Assembly (NCBI GenBank): GCA_029880425.1
Contig: JAOUOK010000156.1
Span: 1-5,505 of the forward strand
Length of the DNA stretch: 5,505 nucleotides
Direction of reading: 5' to 3'
DNA from: Gammaproteobacteria bacterium
GTDB lineage: Bacteria; Pseudomonadota; Gammaproteobacteria; UBA6429; Thiohalophilaceae
The notes beneath the pieces were generated by a model that saw only the letters and a list, made by a program, of their open reading frames with translations, was not told where the DNA came from and did not search any database. Of this stretch, positions 1 to 5,264 are shown in pieces. How positions within the stretch are numbered: position 1 is the first letter of the stretch; each line of letters opens with the position of its first letter. The position numbers and the translations under genes are program-made.

Positions 1-247
1 GTTCGCATCATTTCTAATGCTTTTTGCCAAAGTATCACAATACCTTGTTGATTTTAAAGAAAAATCAGGAACTTACCCGGCAATTTTTACATAATCTTTT
101 CAAAAATATGATTTTTTCACTAAAAACTCATTGCTGGAAAGATTTTTTGTCTATGAATCAAAAATTAAACCACAGAGGTCACAGGGTCACAAAGAGGTTA
201 GATCAGGCTTTCGACTTAAAGTCTCACCTTCCCTCCATAGTAAAATA
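1..247. other. Noncoding region downstream of envC
   Basis: No convincing gene lies here on either strand. The only distinctive content is an imperfect tandem repeat at 170-198, annotated separately; the rest is AT-rich. No GC-rich stem followed by a T-run is visible after the envC stop on the minus strand, so the operon may continue leftward. Two adjacent minus-strand ATG codons (6-11) run off the edge with no clear Shine-Dalgarno sequence. In related bacteria a ctpA-type S41 protease gene often follows envC, but nothing here shows it. Confidence 0.6.
170..199. repeat. Imperfect short tandem repeat, CACAGAGGT-like units
   Basis: Three consecutive degenerate units are seen: CACAGAGGT (171-179), CACAGGGT (180-187) and CACAAAGAGGT (188-198). 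On the minus strand this reads as CCTCTGTGG-type sequence running into TTTAATTTTT. Similar CACAGAGG/CGCAGAGG tandem strings are, to my recollection, dispersed in intergenic regions of many bacterial genomes. With only one copy visible here, membership of a dispersed family is inference. Confidence 0.45.
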
Positions 248-1474
248 TCAACTACGACACCACTTTACAGGGTTACTTGGCTGCCCTTTAACTCGCACTT
301 CAAAATACAGCGCACTTTGAGATTGCCCACCACTTCGGCCGACTGTCGCAATCACTTCGCCTTCATCAACCCAGTCACCTGTTTCTTTATATAGTGCCTG
401 GTTGTAACCATACAAGGTCATGTAGCCATCACCATGATCAATAATCAGCAACATACCATAACCCCGCAACCAGTCGGCATACGCTACCCGGCCATGAGAA
501 ATAGCCTTGACCTCTTCGCCTTCTTTGGTTGGGATGACAACCCCGTTCCATTTTAAATTCGCAGCTTTACGCGACTTACCAAATAATCGTTTCACTGTTC
601 CTTTCACTGGCCACTTCAATCGACCTCGTCGTTTGGCAAAGCTTTCGCGTTTATCAATCTCGGTTAACATAGAAGGCATAATATTCTGAATTTCCTGCAA
701 TAATTGTTGCAGAACCTTTTCATCCGCCGTGAGTTTTTTTAAGCGGCTGCCTTGCTGAGCAATTTCCTGTTCCATTTTTTTGATAACAACACTGCGATCA
801 ATAAAATCATCTTCTAGTTTTTGTTTCTCTGCCTGTTGTTGCCGGCGGGAGATTTTTAACTCTTTTGTTTTTACTTTAACTTGCTGTGTTAAATCCTCAA
901 GTTTTCTAATCGTCTGCATTGCTTCATCAATATGGTGACTACGTGCTTTATGAAAATAATCATAATAGGTCAGGGTACGTCCAATCGCTGCTGGGTTTTC
1001 CTGGTTTAAAAGTAACTTGAGATATTCCTGTTTTCCAATCATGTATGCGGCGCTAATTTGTTGACTTAAAATTTCACGCTGACTGGCCAGCTTGTTCGTG
1101 GTTTTTTGCTGCTGTTTTTTTAATTTTTTTAATTCACGTTGTTGTTTACTTAAATGGCGGTTTATTTTTTTTAAGATATAAGCACGTTCACCTATCCGTA
1201 CTTCGATATCTTTTAATGCTTTAGTTGCAGAGTCTTTCTCTTGTTGTTTTGCTTCAATATTTTTGCGTAGTGCATGCATACGCTGGCGCAACTTTTCAAG
1301 CTCCTGTTTTTTTTGCTGGCGCTGATTAAAACCTAAACCTGGTTCGGTTTTATCTTTGAAATCTGCATAGATAGCAGGTGAAAGAGAAAGTAGAGTAAGA
1401 AAAGTAAGAAGGTAGAAGAGACCTCTGAATGATTTTATTCGAACTGAATATCGTCGTTCAGAGGTCTCTGTCAT
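248..1474 (-). CDS. envC: Murein hydrolase activator EnvC (degenerate LytM/M23 protein)
   Basis: The 408-residue product is a periplasmic activator of septal amidases (AmiA/AmiB in E. coli), which split daughter cells and are controlled through FtsEX. An N-terminal signal peptide is visible: basic residues, then a hydrophobic stretch at about 18-33, with likely cleavage after AIYA (37). Residues about 45-265 are rich in K, Q, E and L, as in the long coiled coil of EnvC. A LytM fold fills about 284-408, including HGDGYMTLYGYN (347-358). Zinc ligands of active M23 peptidases appear lost: WNG (309-311) replaces the HxGxD region and LYFEVR (389-394) replaces HxH. This fits a regulator rather than an enzyme. 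The ATG overlaps the gpmI stop by one base (TAATG) and no strong ribosome binding site is seen, so translational coupling is likely. The start codon is followed by a 13-bp inverted repeat. Confidence 0.93.
   Translation of the reverse strand: MTETSERRYSVRIKSFRGLFYLLTFLTLLSLSPAIYADFKDKTEPGLGFNQRQQKKQELEKLRQRMHALRKNIEAKQQEKDSATKALKDIEVRIGERAYILKKINRHLSKQQRELKKLKKQQQKTTNKLASQREILSQQISAAYMIGKQEYLKLLLNQENPAAIGRTLTYYDYFHKARSHHIDEAMQTIRKLEDLTQQVKVKTKELKISRRQQQAEKQKLEDDFIDRSVVIKKMEQEIAQQGSRLKKLTADEKVLQQLLQEIQNIMPSMLTEIDKRESFAKRRGRLKWPVKGTVKRLFGKSRKAANLKWNGVVIPTKEGEEVKAISHGRVAYADWLRGYGMLLIIDHGDGYMTLYGYNQALYKETGDWVDEGEVIATVGRSGGQSQSALYFEVRVKGQPSNPVKWCRS
1417..1469 (-). repeat. Perfect 13-bp inverted repeat inside the start of envC
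   Basis: The arms AGAGACCTCTGAA (1417-1429) and TTCAGAGGTCTCT (1457-1469) are exact reverse complements separated by 27 nt. In the mRNA the first arm begins about 3 nt after the envC AUG (codons 2-6) and the second falls around codons 16-19, so a 13-bp hairpin can form over the ribosome landing zone. The arms encode ordinary residues before and at the start of the signal peptide. That the hairpin tunes envC translation relative to gpmI is inference. Confidence 0.6.
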
Positions 1475-3045
1475 TAAATCAAGCTCGGTTGTTTTTCGTC
1501 TTCAATAGGGCCAATCAAAGAACGTCCCCGCATTTCAGAAGGTTGTTCAATCCCCATCAGATAAAGCATGGTTGGCGCAACATCAGATAAAGCACCACTG
1601 GCTTCCATTTTAGCTTCACGCCCATAGTAAATAAAAGGAACCGGGTTACTGGTATGTGCGGTATGAGGTTGACCGGTTTCATTATCAAACATCTTTTCAG
1701 CATTACCGTGATCTGCAGTAATCAGCATTTCACCACCAGCTTTATCAATAGAAACAATTAAACGCGCTAAACAATCATCTATAGTTTCAATGGCTTTTAC
1801 CGCGGCATTAAAATTACCACTATGGCCAACCATATCCGGGTTAGCATAGTTACAAATAATGACATCGTATTTACCGCTTTCAATGGATTCCACCATGTGA
1901 TCGGTAAGCTTAATGGCATTCATTTCGGGTTGTTGATCGTATGTAGCAACATTTGGTGAAGGTACTAATATGCGATCTTCAAATTCAAACGGTTCTTCAC
2001 GTCCTCCATTGAAGAAAAACGTCACATGCGCATATTTTTCTGTTTCCGCAATGCGCAGTTGGTGCATTCCCAATTGTGATATGTAATCACCAAACACATT
2101 GGTTAAACGTTCTGCCGGATAGGCAACCGGGATATCATATTCGGAATGGTACTCGGTCAGGCTGGTAAAGCAGCCTAACTTCGGCCTACGAATACGCTCA
2201 AAGTCATTAAAATCTTCTTCAATAAAGGGACGCGTAATTTGACGGGCACGATCAGAACGGTAATTCATGAAAATCATTACATCGCCATCTTCTACCCTGA
2301 TGGGTGAACCACCCTCTTTCACAATCGCAGTGGCTTTAACGAACTCATCGGTTTCATCACGTTCGTAGGCACTTTCAAGTCCTGCCATGGCAGATTCAGC
2401 CTGGAATTCACCCTTCCCATCAGTAATCAGCTCATAGGCACTTTGAATACGTGGCCAGCGATGATCCCTGTCCATGGCGTAATAACGGCCAATGATCGAA
2501 GCAAACTGACCATGACCTAACTCATCAAATTTTTCTTGCATAAGGTGGATAGATTCCGCTGCACTTTTTGGCGCAGTATCACGGCCATCAAGAAAAGCAT
2601 GCAAGTAAACCTTTTCAACACCTTTTTCCACCGCGAGCTGACACATCGCGTGAATATGTTCTTCATGACTGTGCACGCCACCGGGTGATAAAAGTCCTAG
2701 AATATGCACAGCCTTGTTATTTTTCTTCGCAATATCGACTGATTCAACCAGCGTGTCATTACTAAAAAATGAGCCAGTTTTAATTGAACGGCTTACGCGC
2801 GTATATTCCTGGTAAACCACGCGTCCTGCGCCGAGGTTTAAATGACCCACTTCAGAGTTACCCATTTGCTCTGCAGGGAGACCTACTTCAGCACCCGAGC
2901 CCTTAATAAAGGTATGAGGACGCTCATTCCATAACTTTTCCCAGGTGGGTTTATGGGCTGCGGCAATCGCATTACCTTCAATATCATCAGAATGGCCGAA
3001 ACCATCCAATATGACTAAAACAATTGGTTTTAAATTCAATGACAT
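1474..3045 (-). CDS. gpmI: 2,3-bisphosphoglycerate-independent phosphoglycerate mutase
   Basis: This cytosolic enzyme interconverts 3-phosphoglycerate and 2-phosphoglycerate in glycolysis and gluconeogenesis, using two metal ions (usually manganese) and a phosphoserine intermediate. The product has 523 residues, close to the usual 510-515. Alkaline-phosphatase-superfamily motifs are intact: VILDGFG with D14; MGNSEVGH with the catalytic serine S64; GGVHSHEEH (122-130); LDGRD (152-156); [12 protein letters not shown] (186-197); NPDMVGHSG with D404 and H408; TADHGNAE with D445 and H446; and PHTAHT with H464. The ATG is firm because an in-frame TAA lies 9 nt upstream. The Shine-Dalgarno sequence is poor. 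It is the first gene of the leftward pair and its TAA shares a base with the envC ATG. It corresponds to E. coli gpmM (yibO), which is also divergent from yibN. Confidence 0.97.
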   Translation of the reverse strand: MSLNLKPIVLVILDGFGHSDDIEGNAIAAAHKPTWEKLWNERPHTFIKGSGAEVGLPAEQMGNSEVGHLNLGAGRVVYQEYTRVSRSIKTGSFFSNDTLVESVDIAKKNNKAVHILGLLSPGGVHSHEEHIHAMCQLAVEKGVEKVYLHAFLDGRDTAPKSAAESIHLMQEKFDELGHGQFASIIGRYYAMDRDHRWPRIQSAYELITDGKGEFQAESAMAGLESAYERDETDEFVKATAIVKEGGSPIRVEDGDVMIFMNYRSDRARQITRPFIEEDFNDFERIRRPKLGCFTSLTEYHSEYDIPVAYPAERLTNVFGDYISQLGMHQLRIAETEKYAHVTFFFNGGREEPFEFEDRILVPSPNVATYDQQPEMNAIKLTDHMVESIESGKYDVIICNYANPDMVGHSGNFNAAVKAIETIDDCLARLIVSIDKAGGEMLITADHGNAEKMFDNETGQPHTAHTSNPVPFIYYGREAKMEASGALSDVAPTMLYLMGIEQPSEMRGRSLIGPIEDEKQPSLI

Positions 3046-3074
3046 AGCTATTTATTTACTTTTTCCGCTAACTC

Positions 3075-3097
3075 TAATTTAGACTTACTCTAAATTA
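3075..3097. promoter_or_regulatory. Perfect 9-bp inverted repeat over the gpmI -10 region
   Basis: TAATTTAGA (3075-3083) and TCTAAATTA (3089-3097) are exact reverse complements with a 5-nt spacer. The repeat overlaps the predicted minus-strand -10 box of gpmI and covers the predicted transcription start. This is where a repressor would act. It shares the TAATTT/AAATTA core with the repeat at 3227-3251, but the core half-sites are 11 nt apart here and 5 nt apart there. One protein may therefore not bind both. Confidence 0.45.
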
Positions 3098-3123
3098 TAC
3101 TCTTTAAGATATTCAAATGGCAG
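3094..3123 (-). promoter_or_regulatory. Predicted sigma70-type promoter for gpmI-envC
   Basis: On the minus strand a perfect TATAAT lies at 3094-3099. With an 18-bp spacer, CTGCCA (3118-3123) matches TTGACA at four of six positions. Transcription would begin near 3086-3088, leaving a leader of about 40 nt before the gpmI ATG. The -10 overlaps the inverted repeat at 3075-3097. Assignment is by pattern only. Confidence 0.45.
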
Positions 3124-3193
3124 TAGGATACCGATTTTGTAGCATGAATAGAAGAATTCAATAAAATATTAATTAAGCCTTCTCAAATGGCTG
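3113..3193. repeat. Direct repeat TCAAATGGC(A/T)G, 70 bp apart
   Basis: TCAAATGGCAG (3113-3123) and TCAAATGGCTG (3183-3193) match at 10 of 11 positions. The first copy contains the predicted gpmI -35 element. The second is placed so that, on the minus strand, CAGCCA is followed 16 bp later by TAATAT, a possible weaker upstream promoter. The pair could be a duplicated promoter segment or two sites for one protein. Confidence 0.35.
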
Positions 3194-3234
3194 ATAATTG
3201 TATAATGTTTTATTAATAAAGAGCAGACTATAAT
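3180..3234 (+). promoter_or_regulatory. Candidate promoter region for the arsR-family gene
   Basis: Two exact TATAAT hexamers face the regulator gene, at 3201-3206 and 3229-3234. The first has TTCTCA (3180-3185) 15 bp upstream, matching TTGACA at four of six positions with a short spacer. The second has no recognisable -35 but lies inside the inverted repeat at 3227-3251. The region is very AT-rich, so chance TATAAT matches are expected. Which box is used cannot be decided here. Confidence 0.3.
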
Positions 3235-3251
3235 TTGTTAAAAATTATAGT
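3227..3251. promoter_or_regulatory. Perfect 10-bp inverted repeat, candidate ArsR-type operator
   Basis: ACTATAATTT (3227-3236) and AAATTATAGT (3242-3251) are exact reverse complements around the 5-nt spacer GTTAA. The element lies 53 nt upstream of the preferred regulator start at 3305 and its left arm contains TATAAT. AT-rich dyads overlapping the promoter are typical operators for dimeric ArsR-family repressors, which usually control their own genes. Autoregulation by the adjacent regulator is the simplest reading, but binding is inferred. Confidence 0.55.
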
Positions 3252-3304
3252 AAATAGCCAATTATAAACAGTAAATTATTCATAAAATTTTGGGGATTCC
3301 AGAA

Positions 3305-3640
3305 ATGGATGGACTAGCTATGACAGACACACCACTTCCACCATTAATGACACAGGATGAAGACATTGAACGTGCTTCTCGCTCGCTCAAAGCCATGTCT
3401 CACCCTTTGCGATTAAAAATCTTATGCACCCTGGGAGACCAGGAAATTAGTGTTCAGGATATTGTTGAGCATGTTGGGACTTCACAAAGCAATATATCGC
3501 AACATTTAGCGATATTACGTGACAAAGGTATCTTGTTTTCCCGCAAAGATGCCAATCGCGTATACTACAAAGTTGGTGATTCAAGAACCCTGGCACTCAT
3601 TGATATGATGAGGGAAGTTTTTTGCTCAGCTGAACTTTAA
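3305..3640 (+). CDS. ArsR-family repressor, persulfide-sensor type (SqrR/BigR/YgaV-like)
   Basis: This is a 111-residue winged-helix DNA-binding protein. The helix-turn-helix spans about 50-77 (VQDIVEHVGTSQSNISQHLA onward) and the wing is SRKDANRVYYKV. Only two cysteines occur, C41 (RLKILCTL) and C107 (REVFCSAEL), 66 residues apart. That is the placement I recall for the reactive pair of SqrR and BigR, which forms a disulfide or polysulfide bridge in response to sulfane sulfur. The ELCVC metal motif of arsenic-sensing ArsR is absent (EISVQDI instead). ATG 3305 is preferred because GGGGA lies 7 nt upstream. An in-frame TTG at 3290 (116 aa) and an ATG at 3320 (106 aa) are alternatives. A likely operator lies upstream and a DUF2892 gene lies downstream. 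Family assignment is secure. The sensing chemistry is inferred from cysteine spacing and context. Confidence 0.88.
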   Translation: MDGLAMTDTPLPPLMTQDEDIERASRSLKAMSHPLRLKILCTLGDQEISVQDIVEHVGTSQSNISQHLAILRDKGILFSRKDANRVYYKVGDSRTLALIDMMREVFCSAEL

Positions 3641-3645
3641 ATTTC

Positions 3646-3673
3646 AAAAAATGCCCATAGGCTAATGGGCATT
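3646..3673 (-). terminator. Hairpin after the regulator gene, terminator-like on the minus strand
   Basis: AATGCCCAT (3650-3658) pairs perfectly with ATGGGCATT (3665-3673) around a 6-nt loop, starting 10 nt after the regulator's stop codon. On the plus strand the stem is followed by CTCAGTATTT, a poor T-run. On the minus strand it is followed by a run of T (A-run 3646-3651), the better intrinsic-terminator form. It may attenuate regulator transcription before the DUF2892 gene, or stop leftward antisense transcripts. Confidence 0.5.
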
Positions 3674-3705
3674 CTCAGTATTTAATTCACAATGAAGGTA
3701 TTTTT

Positions 3706-3906
3706 ATGTCTACTACTCGTAAAATTCGTATTATGGCCGGTTTTGTTGTTTTACTCTCTTTAGGTCTCGGCGTTGAAGCAAGCCCGATATTCCAAAATGT
3801 AAACTGGTTATGGCTAACAGCATTTGCTGGTTTTAACTTATTCCAAAGTGGTTTCACTAATTTTTGTTTACCTGAAATCATCTTAAACAAAATAGGTAAA
3901 AACTAA
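3706..3906 (+). CDS. DUF2892 / YgaP-family inner membrane protein
   Basis: This 66-residue protein has two hydrophobic segments, about 9-24 and 33-48, joined by a short loop. They are followed by the QSGFTNFCLPEIILNKIG tail characteristic of DUF2892 proteins. A single cysteine, C54, lies just after the second segment. The domain's biochemical function is not established. In E. coli YgaP it forms the membrane part fused behind a rhodanese domain, and YgaP is encoded beside the regulator YgaV. Here it stands alone, 65 nt after a YgaV-like regulator and 132 nt before a membrane-anchored rhodanese. GAAGG lies 7 nt upstream of the ATG and supports the start. A hairpin precedes the gene and a strong terminator follows it. 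A link to sulfane-sulfur handling is inferred from the family and neighbours. Confidence 0.85.
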   Translation: MSTTRKIRIMAGFVVLLSLGLGVEASPIFQNVNWLWLTAFAGFNLFQSGFTNFCLPEIILNKIGKN

Positions 3907-3950
3907 GCTTCTTGCTCATAAGCTTTACTAGCTTTATTTTTAAACTGATT

Positions 3951-3982
3951 ACCCGTGGCAGCATTAATGACCACGGGTTTTT
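3951..3982 (+). terminator. Rho-independent terminator after the DUF2892 gene
   Basis: ACCCGTGG (3951-3958) pairs perfectly with CCACGGGT (3971-3978) around a 12-nt loop containing the palindrome CATTAATG. A TTTTT run follows (3978-3982). It lies 44 nt after the DUF2892 stop and should end the regulator-DUF2892 transcript. The rhodanese-grxC-trxC-secB genes would then need their own promoter or read-through. Confidence 0.8.
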
Positions 3983-4038
3983 AATTATATAGCTGTCTCA
4001 TTCTCTAAACAGCGAACACACCTACAGATATATTTATT

Positions 4039-4464
4039 ATGGATCAACTAATTACATTTACCAGCAATAACACCATTCTTGTTCTTTCTATTATTATTGT
4101 TTCATTCATGTTGCTGAACAGCTTATTTGCTGAAAAATTACGTGGATATACTTCTATATCACCCATAGAAAGCACGCAAATGATTAATCATGATGATGCG
4201 CTTGTACTCGATGTACGTGAAATGAATGAATACAGCCAGGGTCATATTCTAAATTCTGTGCACATTCCACTGACTAATTTAAAAAATCGTATAAGTGAAA
4301 TTGAAAAACATAAAAGCAAAAAAGTGATCGTAGCTTGTCGTTCGGGTCATCGTTCATCCCATGCCTGTGCAAATTTAAGAAAAAATGGTTTTGAAAACGT
4401 TTTTAATTTACGTGGCGGTGTAATGGCCTGGCAAAATGCCAACCTGCCATTAATTAAAAAATAG
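4039..4464 (+). CDS. yibN: Membrane-anchored rhodanese (YibN-type sulfurtransferase)
   Basis: The 141-residue protein has an N-terminal transmembrane segment (about 12-30) and a single rhodanese domain (about 40-138), presumably cytoplasmic. The domain contains LDVRE (57-61), the GHI..SVHIPL region (68-78), and the active loop CRSGHR with catalytic C100, which would carry a persulfide. A second cysteine, C110, lies ten residues further on. LRGGVMAW (124-131) is the typical C-terminal signature. Rhodaneses move sulfane sulfur between thiols; the physiological substrate of YibN is not settled. The order with grxC and secB matches E. coli yibN-grxC-secB. No good Shine-Dalgarno sequence precedes the ATG, but the transmembrane segment begins soon after it, so the start is plausible. 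It is the first gene after the terminator, with a 43-nt gap to grxC. Confidence 0.9.
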   Translation: MDQLITFTSNNTILVLSIIIVSFMLLNSLFAEKLRGYTSISPIESTQMINHDDALVLDVREMNEYSQGHILNSVHIPLTNLKNRISEIEKHKSKKVIVACRSGHRSSHACANLRKNGFENVFNLRGGVMAWQNANLPLIKK

Positions 4465-4507
4465 TATTTACCGCATTATTTAATAAAATTTACAGAGATT
4501 AATTGCT

Positions 4508-4762
4508 ATGCCTAAAGTTGAAGTTTTTTGTACTCCGTTTTGTCCATACTGTATTCGTGCTAAAAAATTACTTGATAGTAAAAATGTTGAATATGAAGAT
4601 ATCAGAATTGATCAACAGCCCGAACGCCAGGCAGAAATGGTTGAACGTAGCAAGCGTACTTCAGTACCACAAATTTTTATTGATGATTATCACGTTGGTG
4701 GCTGTGATGATTTATTTGAACTTGAAGCCGAAGGTACACTGGATTCACGCCTCGGCCTGTAA
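4508..4762 (+). CDS. grxC: Glutaredoxin 3
   Basis: This 84-residue dithiol glutaredoxin uses glutathione to reduce protein disulfides and glutathione mixed disulfides in the cytosol. The CPYC active site is at 12-15. The cis-proline motif TSVPQIF (P54) and the glutathione-binding GGCDDL (64-69) follow, as in E. coli Grx3 (83 residues). C66 matches the extra cysteine of Grx3, and C8 is a further cysteine just before the active site. AGAGA lies about 9 nt upstream of the ATG and is a moderate ribosome binding site. The gene sits between the rhodanese and trxC, probably in one transcript. Confidence 0.96.
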   Translation: MPKVEVFCTPFCPYCIRAKKLLDSKNVEYEDIRIDQQPERQAEMVERSKRTSVPQIFIDDYHVGGCDDLFELEAEGTLDSRLGL

Positions 4763-4764
4763 AC

Positions 4765-4780
4765 AAGAATTGTAATTCTT
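4765..4780 (+). repeat. Small inverted repeat in the grxC-trxC gap
   Basis: AAGAATT (4765-4771) and AATTCTT (4774-4780) are exact reverse complements 2 nt apart, giving a 6-bp stem with a TGTA loop in RNA. They fill most of the 20-nt gap and end 2 nt before the trxC ATG. No Shine-Dalgarno sequence is seen there, so trxC translation may depend on ribosomes arriving from grxC. Confidence 0.4.
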
Positions 4781-4782
4781 CT

Positions 4783-5220
4783 ATGAGCGAAAATATCCAC
4801 ATTGTTTGTCCTTCCTGTGACAGTATTAACAGGCTGCCGGCAGAAAAACTTACAGCGGCAGGTAAGTGTGGTAAATGTAAAAGCGCCTTATTTAGCGGTG
4901 AAGTCATCGAACTTAATACGGCTAACTTCAGCAAGCATGTCTCACGTAACGACATACCTGTACTTGTAGACTTTTGGGCACCCTGGTGTGGTCCCTGTAA
5001 AATGATGGCTCCGGTATTTGCCCAGGCTGCACAACAACTGCAACCCGCTATTCGCGTGGCTAAAGTGAATACCGAAACTGAACAACAACTTGCTGCACAA
5101 TTTCAAATTCGTAGTATTCCTACTCTCGCAATATTCAAACATGGAAAAGAAATCGCACGTACAGCGGGAGCAATGGATTTACAAAATCTTGTTAACTGGG
5201 TTAATCAAAACAGCGGTTAA
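4783..5220 (+). CDS. trxC: Thioredoxin 2 with N-terminal zinc motif
   Basis: This 145-residue cytosolic thioredoxin reduces protein disulfides with electrons from thioredoxin reductase. An N-terminal extension carries two CxxC pairs, C9/C12 (CPSC) and C29/C32 (CGKC), the zinc-binding module that distinguishes Trx2 from Trx1. E. coli TrxC has the same design with 139 residues. The thioredoxin fold begins near residue 40, with the active site WCGPC (68-72) and cis-proline SIPT (P113). In E. coli, trxC is unlinked to grxC and is induced by OxyR. Here it lies 20 nt after grxC and 44 nt before secB, which suggests co-expression with the rhodanese and glutaredoxin. No OxyR site is recognisable directly upstream. 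Confidence 0.95.
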   Translation: MSENIHIVCPSCDSINRLPAEKLTAAGKCGKCKSALFSGEVIELNTANFSKHVSRNDIPVLVDFWAPWCGPCKMMAPVFAQAAQQLQPAIRVAKVNTETEQQLAAQFQIRSIPTLAIFKHGKEIARTAGAMDLQNLVNWVNQNSG

Positions 5221-5264
5221 TTCTTAACTTATTTTTAAAGCAAAATTTTATAACTGGAAATATC

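Noticed and set aside
102..116. AAAAAT-ATG-ATTTTT hairpin
   Set aside because: It consists only of A-T pairs with a 3-nt loop; such palindromes are expected in AT-rich intergenic DNA.
213..223. GACTTTAAGTC-type palindrome after envC
   Set aside because: The arms are 5 bp with a single central base, so it cannot form a useful RNA hairpin and no T-run follows.
24..394. Plus-strand open frames at the left edge
   Set aside because: They run from low-complexity AT-rich sequence into the antisense of envC and their products show no family features.
248..1474. EnvC-like protein as an active M23 endopeptidase
   Set aside because: The histidine and aspartate positions of the zinc site appear substituted, as in characterised EnvC activators.
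2568..2765. Plus-strand open frame inside gpmI
   Set aside because: It lies opposite a fully conserved gpmI reading frame and its product shows no recognisable family. The same applies to other frames antisense to envC, gpmI, grxC and trxC.
3169..3220. TTAATTAA (3169-3176) and TTTATTAATAAA (3209-3220) palindromes
   Set aside because: They are short AT-only palindromes expected by chance in this region, and lack the arm length and promoter overlap of the two dyads that were kept.
3290..3304. TTG start for the ArsR-type regulator (116 residues)
   Set aside because: No Shine-Dalgarno sequence precedes the TTG, while ATG at 3305 has GGGGA 7 nt upstream. The five extra residues resemble no family feature. 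It is kept as an alternative only.
3305..3640. Arsenic or other metal-sensing ArsR
   Set aside because: The ELCVC-type metal motif is missing and the only two cysteines sit where persulfide sensors have theirs. No arsenic-resistance gene is nearby.
3905..3925. AAGCTT ... AAGCTT inverted repeat after the DUF2892 gene
   Set aside because: The 6-bp AT-rich stem with a 9-nt loop is weak, and the real terminator lies 26 nt further on.
4503..4775. Alternative 90-residue frame over grxC
   Set aside because: It is a shifted frame over an unmistakable glutaredoxin with CPYC, TSVP and GGCDD motifs.
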